A DNA stretch of 64,000 bases from Atrichornis clamosus. Lineage: Eukaryota > Chordata > Aves > Passeriformes > Menuridae. Location of the stretch: assembly GCA_013400975.1 (NCBI GenBank), contig WBMZ01011651.1, forward strand, positions 1 to 64,000. Reading direction: 5' to 3'. Below the pieces are notes generated by a model. That model was not told where the DNA came from. It did not search any database and saw only the letters and a program-made list of their open reading frames with translations. The stretch's first letter is position 1. Each line of letters begins with the position of its first letter. Shown here piece after piece: positions 1 to 12,516 of the stretch. The translations under genes were made by a program, and so were the position numbers.

Positions 1-725
1 CAGCGGCGCACGGCCCGGGCAGCGCGCGCCCCCGCGAGCGCGATAGGAAGAGCCGCGCCGCGAGCGCGCGCCTGCCGGGGGAAGCAGCCTATGGGAGCGC
101 GAGCCGGGCCCCGGTACCGCGGGAGCGCCCCCGCCACGGAGCGCCGGAGCGCGCATGCGCGCCCCGGACCGTCTACGCCCGCCTCGCCGCGTCCTCTCAT
201 GTACCCGCGCCCCGGGAGCGGCCGGGCGGGACGGGGTCGGCATCCCTCCATCGCTGCGCGGGGCTTTCCCCGCAGGGCGCGGCCGCGTTTCCCCTAGCGA
301 TGGGTGTGAGCGCGGACCAGCAGCGCCCGGCTGAGCGCCGCCGCGGCCGTCCTGCCTCCTGCGGGGGAGCTCGGTGGAGATGGGGCGCTGGGGGGACGTT
401 GCAGGGCACCCCTGAACAGCCACCTAGGCTCTCCGGGGAGACGTCCCTTCCGCGGGTCGCCTTATCCCCCGGCGATGCCGCGCCGCGGGCAGGGCCGGCC
501 GCAGCCGCCGGGGCTCGCAGGCGCCGCCCGCAGCCCCCGGCAGCGCTGCCGTCCGCAACAGGCTGGTCCCGCCCGCAGCGCCAGCGCATCTTGCCCGGGA
601 ACGCGCTTAGGGGTTTTAATATAAAGGTCCCTACAAAGGGCAGAAATCTCACGGAAATTTGTATTATGAAAAAATAGGAGTCTTCTGTGTCTGCTGGGCG
701 ACGGCGGCACGTGGGAGAGGCCCGC
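1..725. promoter_or_regulatory. CpG island, probable promoter / first-exon zone
   Basis: This is the only stretch of the window with dense CpG dinucleotides and very high GC. It is already GC-rich at base 1, so the island continues to the left of the window. Density drops sharply after about 606, with a last CpG cluster at 695-713. Visible sites are an NRF1-type palindrome GCGCATGCGC (151-160), GC boxes GGGCGGG (224-230) and CCCGCCC (568-574), a TATA-like AATATAAAGG (619-628) at the island edge, and an E-box CACGTG (708-713). In vertebrates such islands normally mark transcription starts, often bidirectional ones. The direction cannot be decided here because no exon is recognisable on either side. 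Long open frames inside it (for example 300-677 on + and 197-652 on -) are Arg/Ala/Pro/Gly-rich and are what high GC gives by chance. Confidence 0.85.
151..160. promoter_or_regulatory. NRF1-type palindromic site
   Basis: The perfect palindrome GCGCATGCGC matches the core of the NRF1 binding consensus, which is typical of CpG-island promoters of housekeeping and neuronal genes. It lies inside the island. Binding is inferred from the motif only. Confidence 0.45.
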
Positions 726-1599
726 TCTTGTCCAAGCAGCCCTGACTGACCTCCTTGTTTTGCTTCTGTGGCTTACCAAAACCCTTCCCAAAAGTGCACG
801 TAAACACAGGTGAACTTGGATGGATGCGTTTAACGTAACTATAGTTTTCTAAACATTCACGTGGGAAACCTATATGCATTCTCAAGTTTGTAATGTGCAC
901 TGGGAATGTTTCTGTGTCCTTGGGAGATGAAATGGCAGAGATGGAAAGGTAGCATGTGAATTAGGACTTGGAGTATATTCCAGGATGCTATGATTTCTGT
1001 AAAGGTCAGAGCTGGTAAGGATTGATATTTTGTAACTATCACATCCTTCTTGCACCCCCTCCCAGACTCAGAAGAGCTGTCCTGCATCTTGGGGCTCTGT
1101 CATGTATTTGTTCACACTTGTCTTCTCTGGTTTGTTTCACAAGCCCTCTTGTTGGTTTTTGTTTTGTTTTCCCCCGAACGAGTAAACATTCACAAATGTG
1201 CTTGCAAAGTGTGAGACACTATGCAAGTGTCTCTTGGTTTTTCTCTTTTGACTTAATATGTTATGGATCAGCTGCCTGCTAAGATGGAGCTTGGGGCACA
1301 ACCACTGCAAGCATTGTCTGGGGGACAGAAAGAAGAGTTACAATATTCTGTGCCCATAGCAACCTTCCAGAGAGATCTGGAAATGCAAAAATAATGAATA
1401 CGCCTGTCTTCCCTAAGGTTTTAATTCCTAACTGACAATAATAGAGATTAGTTTAGAAATTGAGATCATGAGCAGATTGCCAATGGTTGTCAAGTCTTGA
1501 GTTACAGTTGCTAGCTCCTGTTAACTGTGATAGTTGTTATATCTACTAACAATTATATTGCCTGCAAATTTAGTCAAGGATTTGGATTCCAAAATCAAA
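726..1599. other. non-coding flank of the CpG island
   Basis: GC and CpG content fall to the window background. Donor-like sequences occur (for example CAGGTGAACT near 807), but no exon can be linked to them. No repeat is recognised. Confidence 0.5.
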
Positions 1600-1825
1600 A
1601 ATATCCACAAACCAAAAACATTTTAAAAGTGTAGGTATATGCAAAAGGGCCAAAAGTATGTTCTGTGCAGGTAAGGGATGGAAGCCCACATCCCTGGAAA
1701 CATTCAGTGTCAGGTTGAACAGGTCTTTGAGCAACCTGATCTGGTTGAAGATGTCCCTGCTTATTGCAGGAGGTTTGGAATAAATGACCTTTAAAGGCAC
1801 AACACAATTCATCTGTGATTCAAAG
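1600..1825 (+). mobile_element. CR1 LINE fragment, 3' end
   Basis: The part from about 1675 reads like the terminal segment of avian CR1. It has a CATCCCTGGA block, then a CAGGTTGAACAGG block, a CAACCTGATCTGGTTG block, a TTGCAGGAGGTTTGGAA block, a TTTAAAGG block, and a decayed ATTC-type tail ending near 1825. Many substitutions relative to the usual CR1 tail suggest an old, 5'-truncated insertion. The 5' limit near 1600 is approximate. Open frames on the opposite strand here are shadows of the repeat. Confidence 0.85.
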
Positions 1826-3840
1826 CTGCATCAAGATGATCCAGAAACCCAAGGCACGGCTTTCCAAATTATGCATTTGACTGCATGTTTCCTTTGCTTG
1901 GAGGAGGTCACCTAAAGAAAGATTCTAAAAAGAAATAAAATTGTTCAGGAGACTTCTGAAAAGTTAAGGTCTTCGGATGGATCTTTCATGTCTAGTAGGA
2001 AAATTCTATTTTATATACATAAATCTGATTACTAACCCGAAAAATATTGGGGTACTTTCAATGCAAACAATTCTTAGATACAATGTTTGCAAATGGAACA
2101 AAAATCAGGCCAAATAAATGGGCTATTTCATTAGTACACTTGTAGTGATTTCAGTTGTACTTACTATAGTGTGAAATTAAGTTCACTTCAAGTGATTACT
2201 TAATGCCATGAGGAAACTACTGCTGGTTTACTTGCTTTCAGGGCCATGATATTCTGTGCTATAGGCATATTATCTTAAATCAAAGAAAATTACACAGTAC
2301 TAGACCCAGTATCCACTTGAGATACCAGTGGATGAAATGTGATCAATCTGCACATAACTTGTACAGTTACAAGTTATTTTTATTTGTATTGTAGTTCTAA
2401 CCGTGCTATAGCAGCTACTGCTATCAGCCTCACTTTTATTTTGAGGAATTGGTGACCTGAGCTGTGCTAAGCCATGACATAATGGGAGAAAGAAAATTAA
2501 ATTACTAGGGAGAGAGATTAAAAGCTGCTGAGGGAAGTGCTGTTATAGAGCACTAACTTTTTACAAATGCTAAACGCAGCAGGTACATACGTTTAGAAGT
2601 ACATTTCCCAAATCATACTAAGAGGCCAGCAGCTAATTTTATTTTCACCACAAAAACCTCACCGTTAGGCATGGATTACCACTTGTGACTCCAACAACTT
2701 CTTCATCACATGACCAAGGGTCAGAGCCTTATTTTGTTGATGCTCTGAAACCCTTGGGAAAGGAAATTTATACTGGAATATAGGACACTTTTTCACTGCT
2801 ATGGTTAGGAAATTAATTTTCTTAAACAATTTTAAGCTGGAAGATTCTAGTTGTCCAGTGTATGTTTTCTAGTGCTTAGTCTCACAACCTAATGAATGGC
2901 TTTTACCTGATACAGGCTCAAAATCTGCTAGAGTCAGCTAATTCTTTTCACTTGGCAAGAGGGTGGTAGCACTTTTACATAGCAGGTGGAATCTCAGCAG
3001 GGCAACTCTAGTTTCACTTTGATGAGACATCCTGCCACCTGTCTCAGAAGTTTCTCGGAGTAGCAGCTTGAGTTAAAATGAAAAATAAAGGTATTTTGAC
3101 TTTTTCTGCCAAACACATGAACACATACTGAAGTACATATTTAAACCTCACTTGAAACAAAATTTTACATTCTTGAACTTTTTCTTTCTCTGTGCAATGT
3201 TAGCTGTCTCTTGTTTTTCACAATCTCTGAACTCCGGAGCCATAAGGCAGTCTTAATGGATGCCAACAAGCACCTAAAAAAGTTCCTGACTTCTTAAATC
3301 CTTATCCCTTTATATGAAATGTACCCTCATCCCAGTTGTTTGATGGCCTCAAAAACTATAGAAGCAATATCAGTTTTTATCTATCATAGTAGTAAAAGTA
3401 AGCTTGAAAGGAAGAATCACCAGAGTTGGAAGGCATGTTAAAAAATACTTCTCAAATTAATCTGGGGTTTTTTATTAAGTGTCATTTTTGGGGGCTTGTT
3501 TACCTGAGTTTTTCTGAACATTTTTTATTTTTTGCAGTATAACTGTACCTTGAAAATACATCAGTTATAGAGATATACAATTCTCTGGATGACAACAGAG
3601 TTCAACTACACACTTACCTGAATCCTCCCATATGCAGTTTGGTGCTGCAAACTGGCTTTACTTCATACCAGCTATTCTATGTTATCTGTTGCAAACCACT
3701 GTAAAATGGTAGAACTCAAGTACCACTAAAATCAGAACAGGAGAGGGTTACAGGCATTTTTCTCTGTGCTGACTACAAAGAATAATACAATTCCTAGCAT
3801 AATTTATCCAAGCTTTATTTTGTCATATGAAGCAGGAATA
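1826..3840. other. AT-rich non-coding sequence
   Basis: No exon, RNA gene or well-preserved repeat was recognised, apart from a possible CR1 scrap at 3414-3452. Confidence 0.5.
3414..3452 (-). mobile_element. possible CR1 scrap
   Basis: GAATCACCAGAGTTGGAAGG followed by TGTTAAAAAAT resembles the reverse complement of the CR1 3' end, which usually has an AATCA tail, GTTGGAAGGGA, then a TTAAAGATCAT block. Only about 40 bases match, so this may be chance. Confidence 0.25.
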
Positions 3841-3873
3841 AGTTGTTCCTACCCTACATGGGTAGGAACAACT
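3841..3873. repeat. perfect 14-bp inverted repeat (hairpin)
   Basis: The arms AGTTGTTCCTACCC (3841-3854) and GGGTAGGAACAACT (3860-3873) are exact reverse complements around the 5-base spacer TACAT. Pairing does not extend beyond the arms. There is no run of Ts after it and no gene beside it. It could be a small hairpin-forming palindrome or a remnant of a replication or template-switch event. The stem is too short for a typical microRNA precursor. Confidence 0.9.
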
Positions 3874-6800
3874 CAAGATCCAGTATACTTAAGAAACAAA
3901 TGTAGAAATTACATTTGAAAAAATAGAGCTGGAGTGGGAAGGTGTTATGCCTTTGCCTCTCTTAAATAAAGACAGTATATACTGGGGAGGAGGAAGAGTT
4001 GGGAGAAAATACAAAAATCTAAATCAGTTAATTTATCCTCCAGTAGTGGTCAACACGCTATGAGTACCCAGACACTGTACCAGTCAGGAAACTAGAACAT
4101 AAGAATTACAGAAAACATGTCACAAGGGTTAAAGGAAATTCAAGACACAATAGGAGTGAGATTACAGAAACTGCCAATGTTAAATAAAACTATTTTTTTA
4201 ACATCTAAGAATATTACCAATAATTTAATATAAAACCAAATTTCTTAAATTCCAAAGAATATTTTAAAGATCCATCAAATATTTGTTTCCTAGCCCTCAG
4301 AATTTTTCCTGCTCTTTCCACTGGTTTGAAATCAGATCTTGTACTTGTTAAGTCTCAGCTTCTGGTAGAAAAGAATTTCAAATAATTGAAAATAACCAAC
4401 GAGTTAGTAATGTTGCAAGAAAATCTTTAAAACATTTTAACTAAGAGTTCTATCTGTGTTCTTTAAAGGGTATCAAGAAAACCTGTATTTACTTCTCCTT
4501 TTCCAGGAAATGCCAGCAGGTACAGCCAGTCAGTATAAGTGCAGTACAAGGTAATGGTTCCTCCTATGTAGAAAAAAACCCAAACCAAACAAAACAAAAA
4601 TCCTGAATTACTGAGATGTGTTGCTGTTACAAGACGTAAGATACTGCTTCAGCATAACATACAGAAGTACTTGTAGCGGCAGAGCAACAAACTTTTGAGC
4701 CCCATCTACCAAAACACTTTCAGTTTCCAGCTTAAAGCAGGTGAAACCATAACAAATATTGCACAAGGACTGTTCATCTGTATCCAAAACATTTGAATAG
4801 AGTGTTGATATAAATCAGGGCAAACTTATTCTCTCTTGACACTTCCACATTTACAATGCTTCACTTCGAATTCTGGCAGGATTTGATGTGGCATACCAGT
4901 TTGTTTCTGTCCATTCACTGGTTTTATTGCAAGCAAAGGCTTAAAGGTCAAAAGGAACGAAGTGCAAACACAAATAAAATGTGCTGGGTGGGTCACGTAA
5001 TAAAAAAATCACATTGTGGATGTTCATTAAACATCAAAAATGCCTATGGTAATTTGGAAAATATAGCTGCATGGTGGTATCTTTTTTGGGGGGATGAAGC
5101 AGGGACGCTTCACTAGCACAGCAGCAGTCTGTGCATCTCAGCAGAACAGAGAGGATGCATTCATTGTATTGGAAAGACAGTAGTGTAAGAGCAAAGACAA
5201 AAGGATCTTCTCCATGTATATTTCCTTTTTTTTTTAATTGAGCTGCAAGTAGTAGAGCTGTGTAAACACAATCATTTGTCACTGCAGATGAGTAAGTAAA
5301 ATACAGATTATCCAAAACTTGTGATTTGGATTATGCAAAACTATGCACAGTAAAAGCTACTTCAAGATTAAAATCCAGCAATGTAATTCTCATTACAAGC
5401 GGGATGAGCTGCAATGTGGACACTGACACCTGAAGTTTGCCCAGCACTTCCCACTTTAAGGTCTCATTTCAGTTGCTGACAGCAGAAATACTTGATTTTG
5501 TAAATTGTCAGCCATTTGGACCAGCATTTTCAAAGCTCCATCCCTTTTTTCTCAAGTGCATTAAATTTTGGAGTAAGAGTTTCAAATTTGTCAGGATTGT
5601 GCTGGTGAAAAGAATGTGCATTTAGCTTTTCCTCTAAAAATCTACTAGTATTTAGCTGGACTATTTCTATAAGGACAAGGAGAGGAGGATATGACTTTAA
5701 AAATGAGATTTTTCACACCCTCAGAACTGCCATATAAACAAATTGAGTTTTGCAACTAGATTTTCTAATCAAATTTTCCAAATATGCTAAATGTTTTGTA
5801 TATGGCCTGCTCTTTTGGTAGAACCTAATCTGAAACTGAATTTCTGGTCTAGCCGTATATGGAGACAAAAAGAAGGAAGTTCTCTCTCATGTTTCACATC
5901 ATCTCCAGACATCTCTTACTCCTTCGGGAGCTAGGATATCCTTCCAGACAGACAAACTCATCACTTTTTCTACTGTAAAGTACTAGAAGAAGCAGCACAT
6001 CTAGAGCTGAATAGTAATTACAAACTTCTGAATATGTTAATATGGTATTGCTAACATGTTAATTGCTACAATACTTCAAGGTTTCCTTGCTCAGACTTAT
6101 TTTATAATAACTGAATGCATGGCACTTAAAAGAGTGCTGGTGTCTACATTATTTTCATAGTACATTACAGCTCTCAGAATTATTAATTCTCTCTTCTGGT
6201 CTTCTTTAGCTCTATGAAGGAGATGCACTTGTTCATCACCAACATATTTTTACATGAAAATTTCCTATCTTTACTCAGCTCCTATTTCTACCACAAGAGG
6301 GAAGAGGAAAGTGGTAATTTTTATTGAACGCTTGACTGTACAAAAATGTTTCTTCAGAGTAGTTTTTGGTTTGTATACACCCAGAGGGAAATAAATAAAG
6401 CTACTAAGTTGTTTTTGTATACCAGGTCTTGCTTTGCCATCTTGGCCCTTGAATTTGGGTTCTTGCTAACCTGCAGTAATTTATTCCAGATGAATGATTT
6501 ATTTGTGCATAGGACTAAACATTAAAATTCCTACTTGCTAATTTGCTTCCTCTCTCAGATCAAGTTCCCTACCCCAACAGATTTGTGTAAATAAATTTAA
6601 CATTTCTTGTGGGATTTTCAATACTGTGATTTAACAATAGCATTATCAGATAGTTTCTAGGTATTCATGGAGAACAAGAACTTATCTGAGAGCCCCATCT
6701 GTGTGCTTACAGGGGTGTGGTGGTTTCCAAACAATGGATTTCCTGTGAAGGTAAACTTGCACTCAAGAACAGCCCAGTCTGGTTTACAGCCTGAAATAGA

Positions 6801-9800
6801 AATGTGGAACATTTTATCTGTGGCTTATAGAGGAAATACTGTCAGCTTTTCAAATAATAACCCCAGCTGTCCTCTTTCTCAGCATTGCCTTTGCAAGAGG
6901 TTTATGCACACACTTCCAAAGAACGAGCAGCCAATAAAAGATCTGCTGGAGAAGGACAGTCTGCAGCACTGGCCTGGCATGTCACATGAAACTCTGCTGT
7001 GTTCTGGACATAAATGCTTCTGTAAACTAAAACCAGGCAAGACAAACACATTTTATTCAATTAAGCTTTCATTAGACTCAATTATTTTACTTTGCTTTTG
7101 ACTAATTTATGTGAATTTATTGTTACATCAGTAGCTGCAGCTGAAATAGTTCTTAAATGTCCCAAGGGCATTTCTTTGTTATTGCATCTATCAGTATTTG
7201 GCACAAATGGAAAAACAGCTAATAAGCAAGCAAAATCAATTTATCGGTGCAATTTGCTTATCAGCCCTTTCTTAAGTCACATGTCCCACATGTAACTTGA
7301 ACGACCAGTTTTTCCTTCCATTAGCAAATACATTAAGAAAAAGGATCTACCTCTTAGCAAGTGCCAGATAAACCAGATACTGTACCTCACCTGGAAATTT
7401 AAAAGTCATATGTAGGGCCTTCACTTGAATTTCAGTCCTGTTTCTAGCAACATCGGCACAAAGCAAAGATTTTGGCTAACACATAAGTATAAAGCATGAC
7501 TCTCTATCTCATAAAATAAAATAAACTCCCCACAGTCATAGTAAATAAATACATCCTTCACTTCCACCAGCTTTTCTACAACTGAAGCCAAACATCTACT
7601 TGCAGCTCTGGAAATGGGTCTTGCTACAGTGATAGATGTACTCAAGACTTTATTTCTAACTTATTAAACTGCATTATCCCTGGGGAAAAAAAAAAGCAAA
7701 CCAAAACAAACTCCAGATGGTTAAAAACATACCAGGCTCTTTGCTGGGAATGAAAGGCTGTAGGGAATGAAGGGCTGTTGTGAGCAAGCTACTCTGGTAT
7801 GCCCATCTGTGTTGTTTCTCCACCAAATGCCAAGGTTGTTTAAGGTTTTGCTTCTAACATCCAGCATTCCTGCTTGGTGGCAGCTCCCTTAGTGCCCCAC
7901 TGTAACCAGAAAGCTGTCAGCTAGTGGAGAGAAAACAAAGCTTTTGTCAGTAATGCTCAGAGGCACTGCACTGTTACCAGGCTTCAGAACTGGCTATCTC
8001 ATTTCTTAGTTTTCTTCAGATTCTTTTGGCAATCAATTACTTCTAACCTTAAAGAAGGAAAACAATATTCAATATAGTTAGAAAAGCCACATAATTAAGA
8101 CTTCTCTAGTAATTTTGAAAAATGTTACATTGCATAATATGAAGAATTAAAACTGTCTTTCATTGCCAACCTATCACCTTTCTTGAATTAATATTCAAGT
8201 GATGACTTCAGAGCATCTCTAACAATCAGCCGAGGGGGTTCAGCCGGTAATATACAGTTACACTCTTTGTAAAGTCTAATAGTTCTTAGATTAAGTATTT
8301 AGCCATTGTTTAAGGCATCCTTCTCTCCTGCCAGTTGTGCCAGATTAAGCTGACTTGCTGTAATGCCGTTTAGCAACACAAAAAGCAGCAGGGCAAGGCC
8401 CAGGTTAGGACTGGTTACTACCAAAGGCAGTTACTGCTCTGGCCATTGCTGAAAGAGGACTAAAAGACCCACTTTTGTTTTCTATGCAAATACATGTTTG
8501 GCTACTGTAGTAGTGTTTAGTTGCACTAATAATAAGCTATCTACTGTATGCAAGCTTTTGCCAATTCTGAGGTAAAATATGGATATGAAGATGGTGCGTG
8601 TGAGAGATTAAAATTTGTTTTATCTAAAATGGTAGCACAAAACTTTAGTTTGCACAGGGAATTGAGAGAGAAGTGCATTACTAATTTGAGAGTTATGTCC
8701 AAAAGTATGCAGTATGTAAGTAAGGATTCCTGCCTCGTAAGGACTCTAAATGGATGAGCCTCTTTTTGTGCTTTTCTCTTCCCATGTATGCTGCAGATGG
8801 TAGATAGACTGAGCTAGAAACACATATACAATCTGCCTAGTCTTATCTTAGCAAAGGTAAACCAAAATCTTTACCAATTCCACCTAACTGAATTTACCTT
8901 TGCTGGGTGGCCACCGAACAACTGATAAGTTGCAACATTTTACTCCACCCTCTGTGATGGCAGCAAAGCAATCTTATAAAGCCAGCGTGGTCCATATTTA
9001 TATTGTGTTCAAGTAAGTCTGGCTATTTGTTGCCTCCAGGGAAGGGTTAAAGACAGCTTAGTTCCTCTGTCATTGGAGACATCAAGGATGAAAAATTTAC
9101 ATAATCTTTTACAAACATATTTTAATACAAATTATTATTTCCTTTTGATGTTTCTTTTTCCTCTTGATCCTACAGCCAAGTTCATATTTGATAACAGAAA
9201 TAGGAGTGCATGAGAGAGAACTACTAAAAACTGACATGTAGATACAGCTTAACCACTGAAAAGTCAAACACACGTTAATGGCAGTGCAGATCCTGAAGCA
9301 ACAAGATTTGTATAACAAAGTTTAATAATTCCAGGGTTCCTCTATAGCCACACCATAAAGGATAGTCACAATTCAGGATGCCTTCAGACCTGTAGTAATT
9401 ATTCTAAGCTTATTTTTTAAATTATTTTATCTTTCATACTTGTGTAACCCAAAGCTTTACATAGAAAAATAGTGCAATTACAGAATTAAATAATAAATTG
9501 TATTTTTACAAAGTACATATACACGTATTTCTACTTACTGCAAATATATGTCAGTCAAAACCCAAAAAGGATTTGGATGCATAAGTAACTTAGGAGTATT
9601 TTCTAAAGGCAGAGTCCTAGAGGGTGACAAGCAGCAACTCTTGGAAAGAAATGTGTGTGCCCATTGGTTTCGTGTTATTTTCTCTGTGTCCAGGGTGAGC
9701 AAAGCAGCTTCTGTTCCCACCTAAACAAGTGATGCAGCTCATGTCTTAACTGCAAATGCCTTCTCTGAGTTCTGTGTGTCAGCCATACCACACTCTCATC

Positions 9801-12028
9801 ATCAACTCAGCTATAAAAATATATACAAAACCTTTGACCATTTCATGTCTTGAAATAGTAGAGCTGTTCTCATTAACAAGTTCCTAATTATTCTGAATCA
9901 GAACATGAACATATAAAAGAACATTTTAAACTTCTACTGTAATAGTTTGAAATGTTTCAAAATATCCACTGACATGAAAAATATAGCTACTCTTGCCAAA
10001 AATTATTATTGGTCACAAATGGAGAGAAACTTTCATGCTATTCAGTTACTCAAAGTATGGGTGGTCTCCTTCCAACAAGAAGGAGAAATATCTGAAGTGG
10101 CTGAAAGATAAACATGTGAACTGGCTTTTGCTAGTTTTGTTGGATAATCTTGCAATTCATGCAATCTGTCTTTCAGTAAGACCAACTGCTCCTTTGGGCT
10201 GAAGTACCTACGAGCTTCACCAGCACTGTAAAACTGATCTGGATTTCCTGTCGTGAATCTTGTTTTCCAATCCAGTCTTCTCCAACTTATTCTGTCTCGA
10301 TTTTAAATTAATTTTTTGTCTACTTTTGAAATTTTGTGCCAAGTAAATGGTAAAACTCAACTTCATCCCTAGGATGGACAGGTGTGGTTGAGTGCGTAGC
10401 TATAGAGTAGCTGTGCTACCTTAACCCATCCCTCTGGCAGGGCAGCTGCACAAAACCTGACACATTTTGTACATATTAACCTGGCAGGATAAACCCAGTG
10501 TTAGATATACCTTGCAAATGTAGACAAATATGGCTACAGTAGATGAACTGGAATGAAGATGTTTCTCCTATCAGCTCTGCTGTTGATTTTTTGTGTGAAC
10601 TTTGATCACTTTATAAGCGTGCTCATCATTACCTTTCCTGCTCTCATCTGCAGAATGGTGAGATAACAACTCTCTCAAAGGCAGCGAACCAAAGTGTGCA
10701 GAAGAGCTCAGAGATCATCAGATAGAAGGTGGGTCTCACAGGACAGCTGTGGGGTGTATCAAATTCTGGTGCTACAGTTTCTTTTTAAATAATATCGGAC
10801 ACTGGATTTTTGTCAGAAGTTATTGCAAGGTTTTATTTCTCTGTTGGCATGACAAAGATGTCCTTTTATTGGTATCTTGGGAAATTAATTGCATTGGAGT
10901 GTTTTGTTTTAAAGTTCAAACCTTCAGTGAATGCAGGTGAGCTACTTTTTTATCGTAAGATTTCATCACACACCCTATTCCTGGGGGCTTTTGCTGGCTG
11001 CTAACAGTCATTGGTTCAAATTTTATTTCAGTAAATTTTATGTTCTCTGTTATTGTCAACTCTCTTCAACTCTTCAACTCTTACAGACACCCACCATATG
11101 TAGGCTCTGAATGTAGGTTTTATTGAATGGGTGAAATATTTACTGAGCTGTAATAAGCCTCATACAGTGCTCAGTAAATGACACCTGTACATTATTTCAG
11201 AAAATGATCTGAGACCCTGCAGGGTGAGCAGTTGAAAATACTCGCTGGTACACAGATGGCATTGCATAATGGACCTCAGGTACTACAGAGCCAGTTTAGA
11301 AGTCAAAAGAGAATATAAGGCCACACTTCCCAAAATGCTGCTGTGTGCACACCAAGGGAATACTCTGTGGCTACCAGCTTTCTAAAGGAAAATGTCAGAA
11401 ATGTGGGCACAGAACAATGTGAGTATAATCCCAGTGTTCATATAAGTGTGAATTGCACCAAGCTCCATGCAGCTTTTTTTCACCTGGCACACCATGTGCA
11501 TTGTTCAAAAAGGTTTCATAAATTAAAAGATCATGTAGCATAGAAGGCAGTTCATTGCAGGAGGCTAGCCAGGTTAATTCCAGCTAATGGTATGGTTTTG
11601 GCTGTAATTTCATAAGGAATTGGTCCTTTTCCTTGACATCAAGAGGAAGATTCGGCCCAGAATCCACACTGATGGGCGTGAGTGACAAATAGTTTAGAAA
11701 AGGCTTACATCCTGTGCCATGCATAATTTAGGGAAACTGGTAGAAAATATTATTATTTGATAAATCAGCTGAATGTATAAGTAACTAAGGGACAGCAGCA
11801 TAGGCACCGATGTCCAAAGCTGGCACTATGAAATAGCACAGAAGTAGTGCAATTATTCTGGAAGTGTTGGAAAATATAGAACTTCTTAATCATTTTAGTT
11901 AATGGTTTTAATTAACTTTTTAATTAATTGTTTAAATTAATTATAACCAATATATATTATTTATAAATAGTGTATTATTCTTAAATTACTCTTAGCCAGC
12001 ATTTAGCAAAGTTGTCATAAGCAGCTAA
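3874..12028. other. AT-rich non-coding sequence, no genes recognised
   Basis: The longest open frame is 6667-7101 (+, 144 codons). It has no recognisable domain and no splice-site context, and its composition looks random. Other frames are under 95 codons. Minor features are a 7-4-7 inverted repeat CTTGAAT/ATTCAAG near 8.18 kb and a very AT-rich stretch at 11885-11970. I see no RNA gene or clear mobile element. Confidence 0.5.
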
Positions 12029-12516
12029 TGTGGGAATACCGTTTGGGAAACTTCAAGTTCTGCTAAACTGACCTTAACATGCTTCAATGAACAAGGCCTT
12101 GGAGAGGGTGATGTATTGTTGAAAGTGGATACAAGAAGCACAGAATTTATGGACTACAAGAACATTTAGCAGAAATCAGAAGACAGACAAGCTAACAAAG
12201 ACTCCGTGTATGTGTGTTGAAAAGTCCTACCTGGGAAAAGGATACTAAAAAGACTGAATAATTAGCATGGGAAGCAAGAAACCAGTAACCAATCGTGGAT
12301 AAAATAGTAATTAATGAATTATCTAATTTAGAACCAATGAACATTAATTTCCTTGTTTGCTAAAAATGTATAAATAAGTGAATGGGTTTTGTATCTGTGT
12401 CTGTGTGGAGGCCGGGATTGTGTTGGCCACACATAAACTTCCTGGCCAAGAATAAAGTAATGCCTTACTCACTAACACTAAAAAGACCGTGTTAGAGGGG
12501 TTTATTTATCCCGACA
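12029..12516 (+). mobile_element. probable solo LTR of an endogenous retrovirus
   Basis: The ends are TGTGGGAATA at the start and TATCCCGACA at the end, which form the imperfect terminal inverted repeat (TG...CA) of a retroviral LTR. Inside, in order, are CCAAT-type boxes (near 12290 and 12338), a TATA box TATAAATAAG (12369-12378), and a polyadenylation signal AATAAA (12451-12456) about 75 bases downstream. A short tail then reaches the CA end. This U3-R-U5 order gives the + orientation. The length of about 488 bp suits an avian ERV LTR. No gag, pol or env remains are visible on either side, and I see no clear target-site duplication or primer-binding site. It is therefore most likely a solo LTR whose flanks have decayed or whose 5' end is slightly misplaced. 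The exact family is not known to me. Confidence 0.7.

Noticed and set aside
300..677. 125-codon ATG frame in the CpG island (+), and the overlapping 151-codon frame on the minus strand (197-652)
   Set aside because: Both are Arg/Ala/Pro/Gly-rich and lie in very high GC where stop codons are rare on every frame. No domain, signal peptide or splice structure is visible.
3841..3873. microRNA precursor
   Set aside because: The stem is only 14 bp with a 5-base loop and pairing does not extend further. That is too short for a Drosha/Dicer substrate.
6667..7101. 144-codon + frame, the longest non-repeat frame on the + strand
   Set aside because: It shows no family resemblance, splice context or domain. 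One frame of this length is expected by chance in 64 kb read in six frames.
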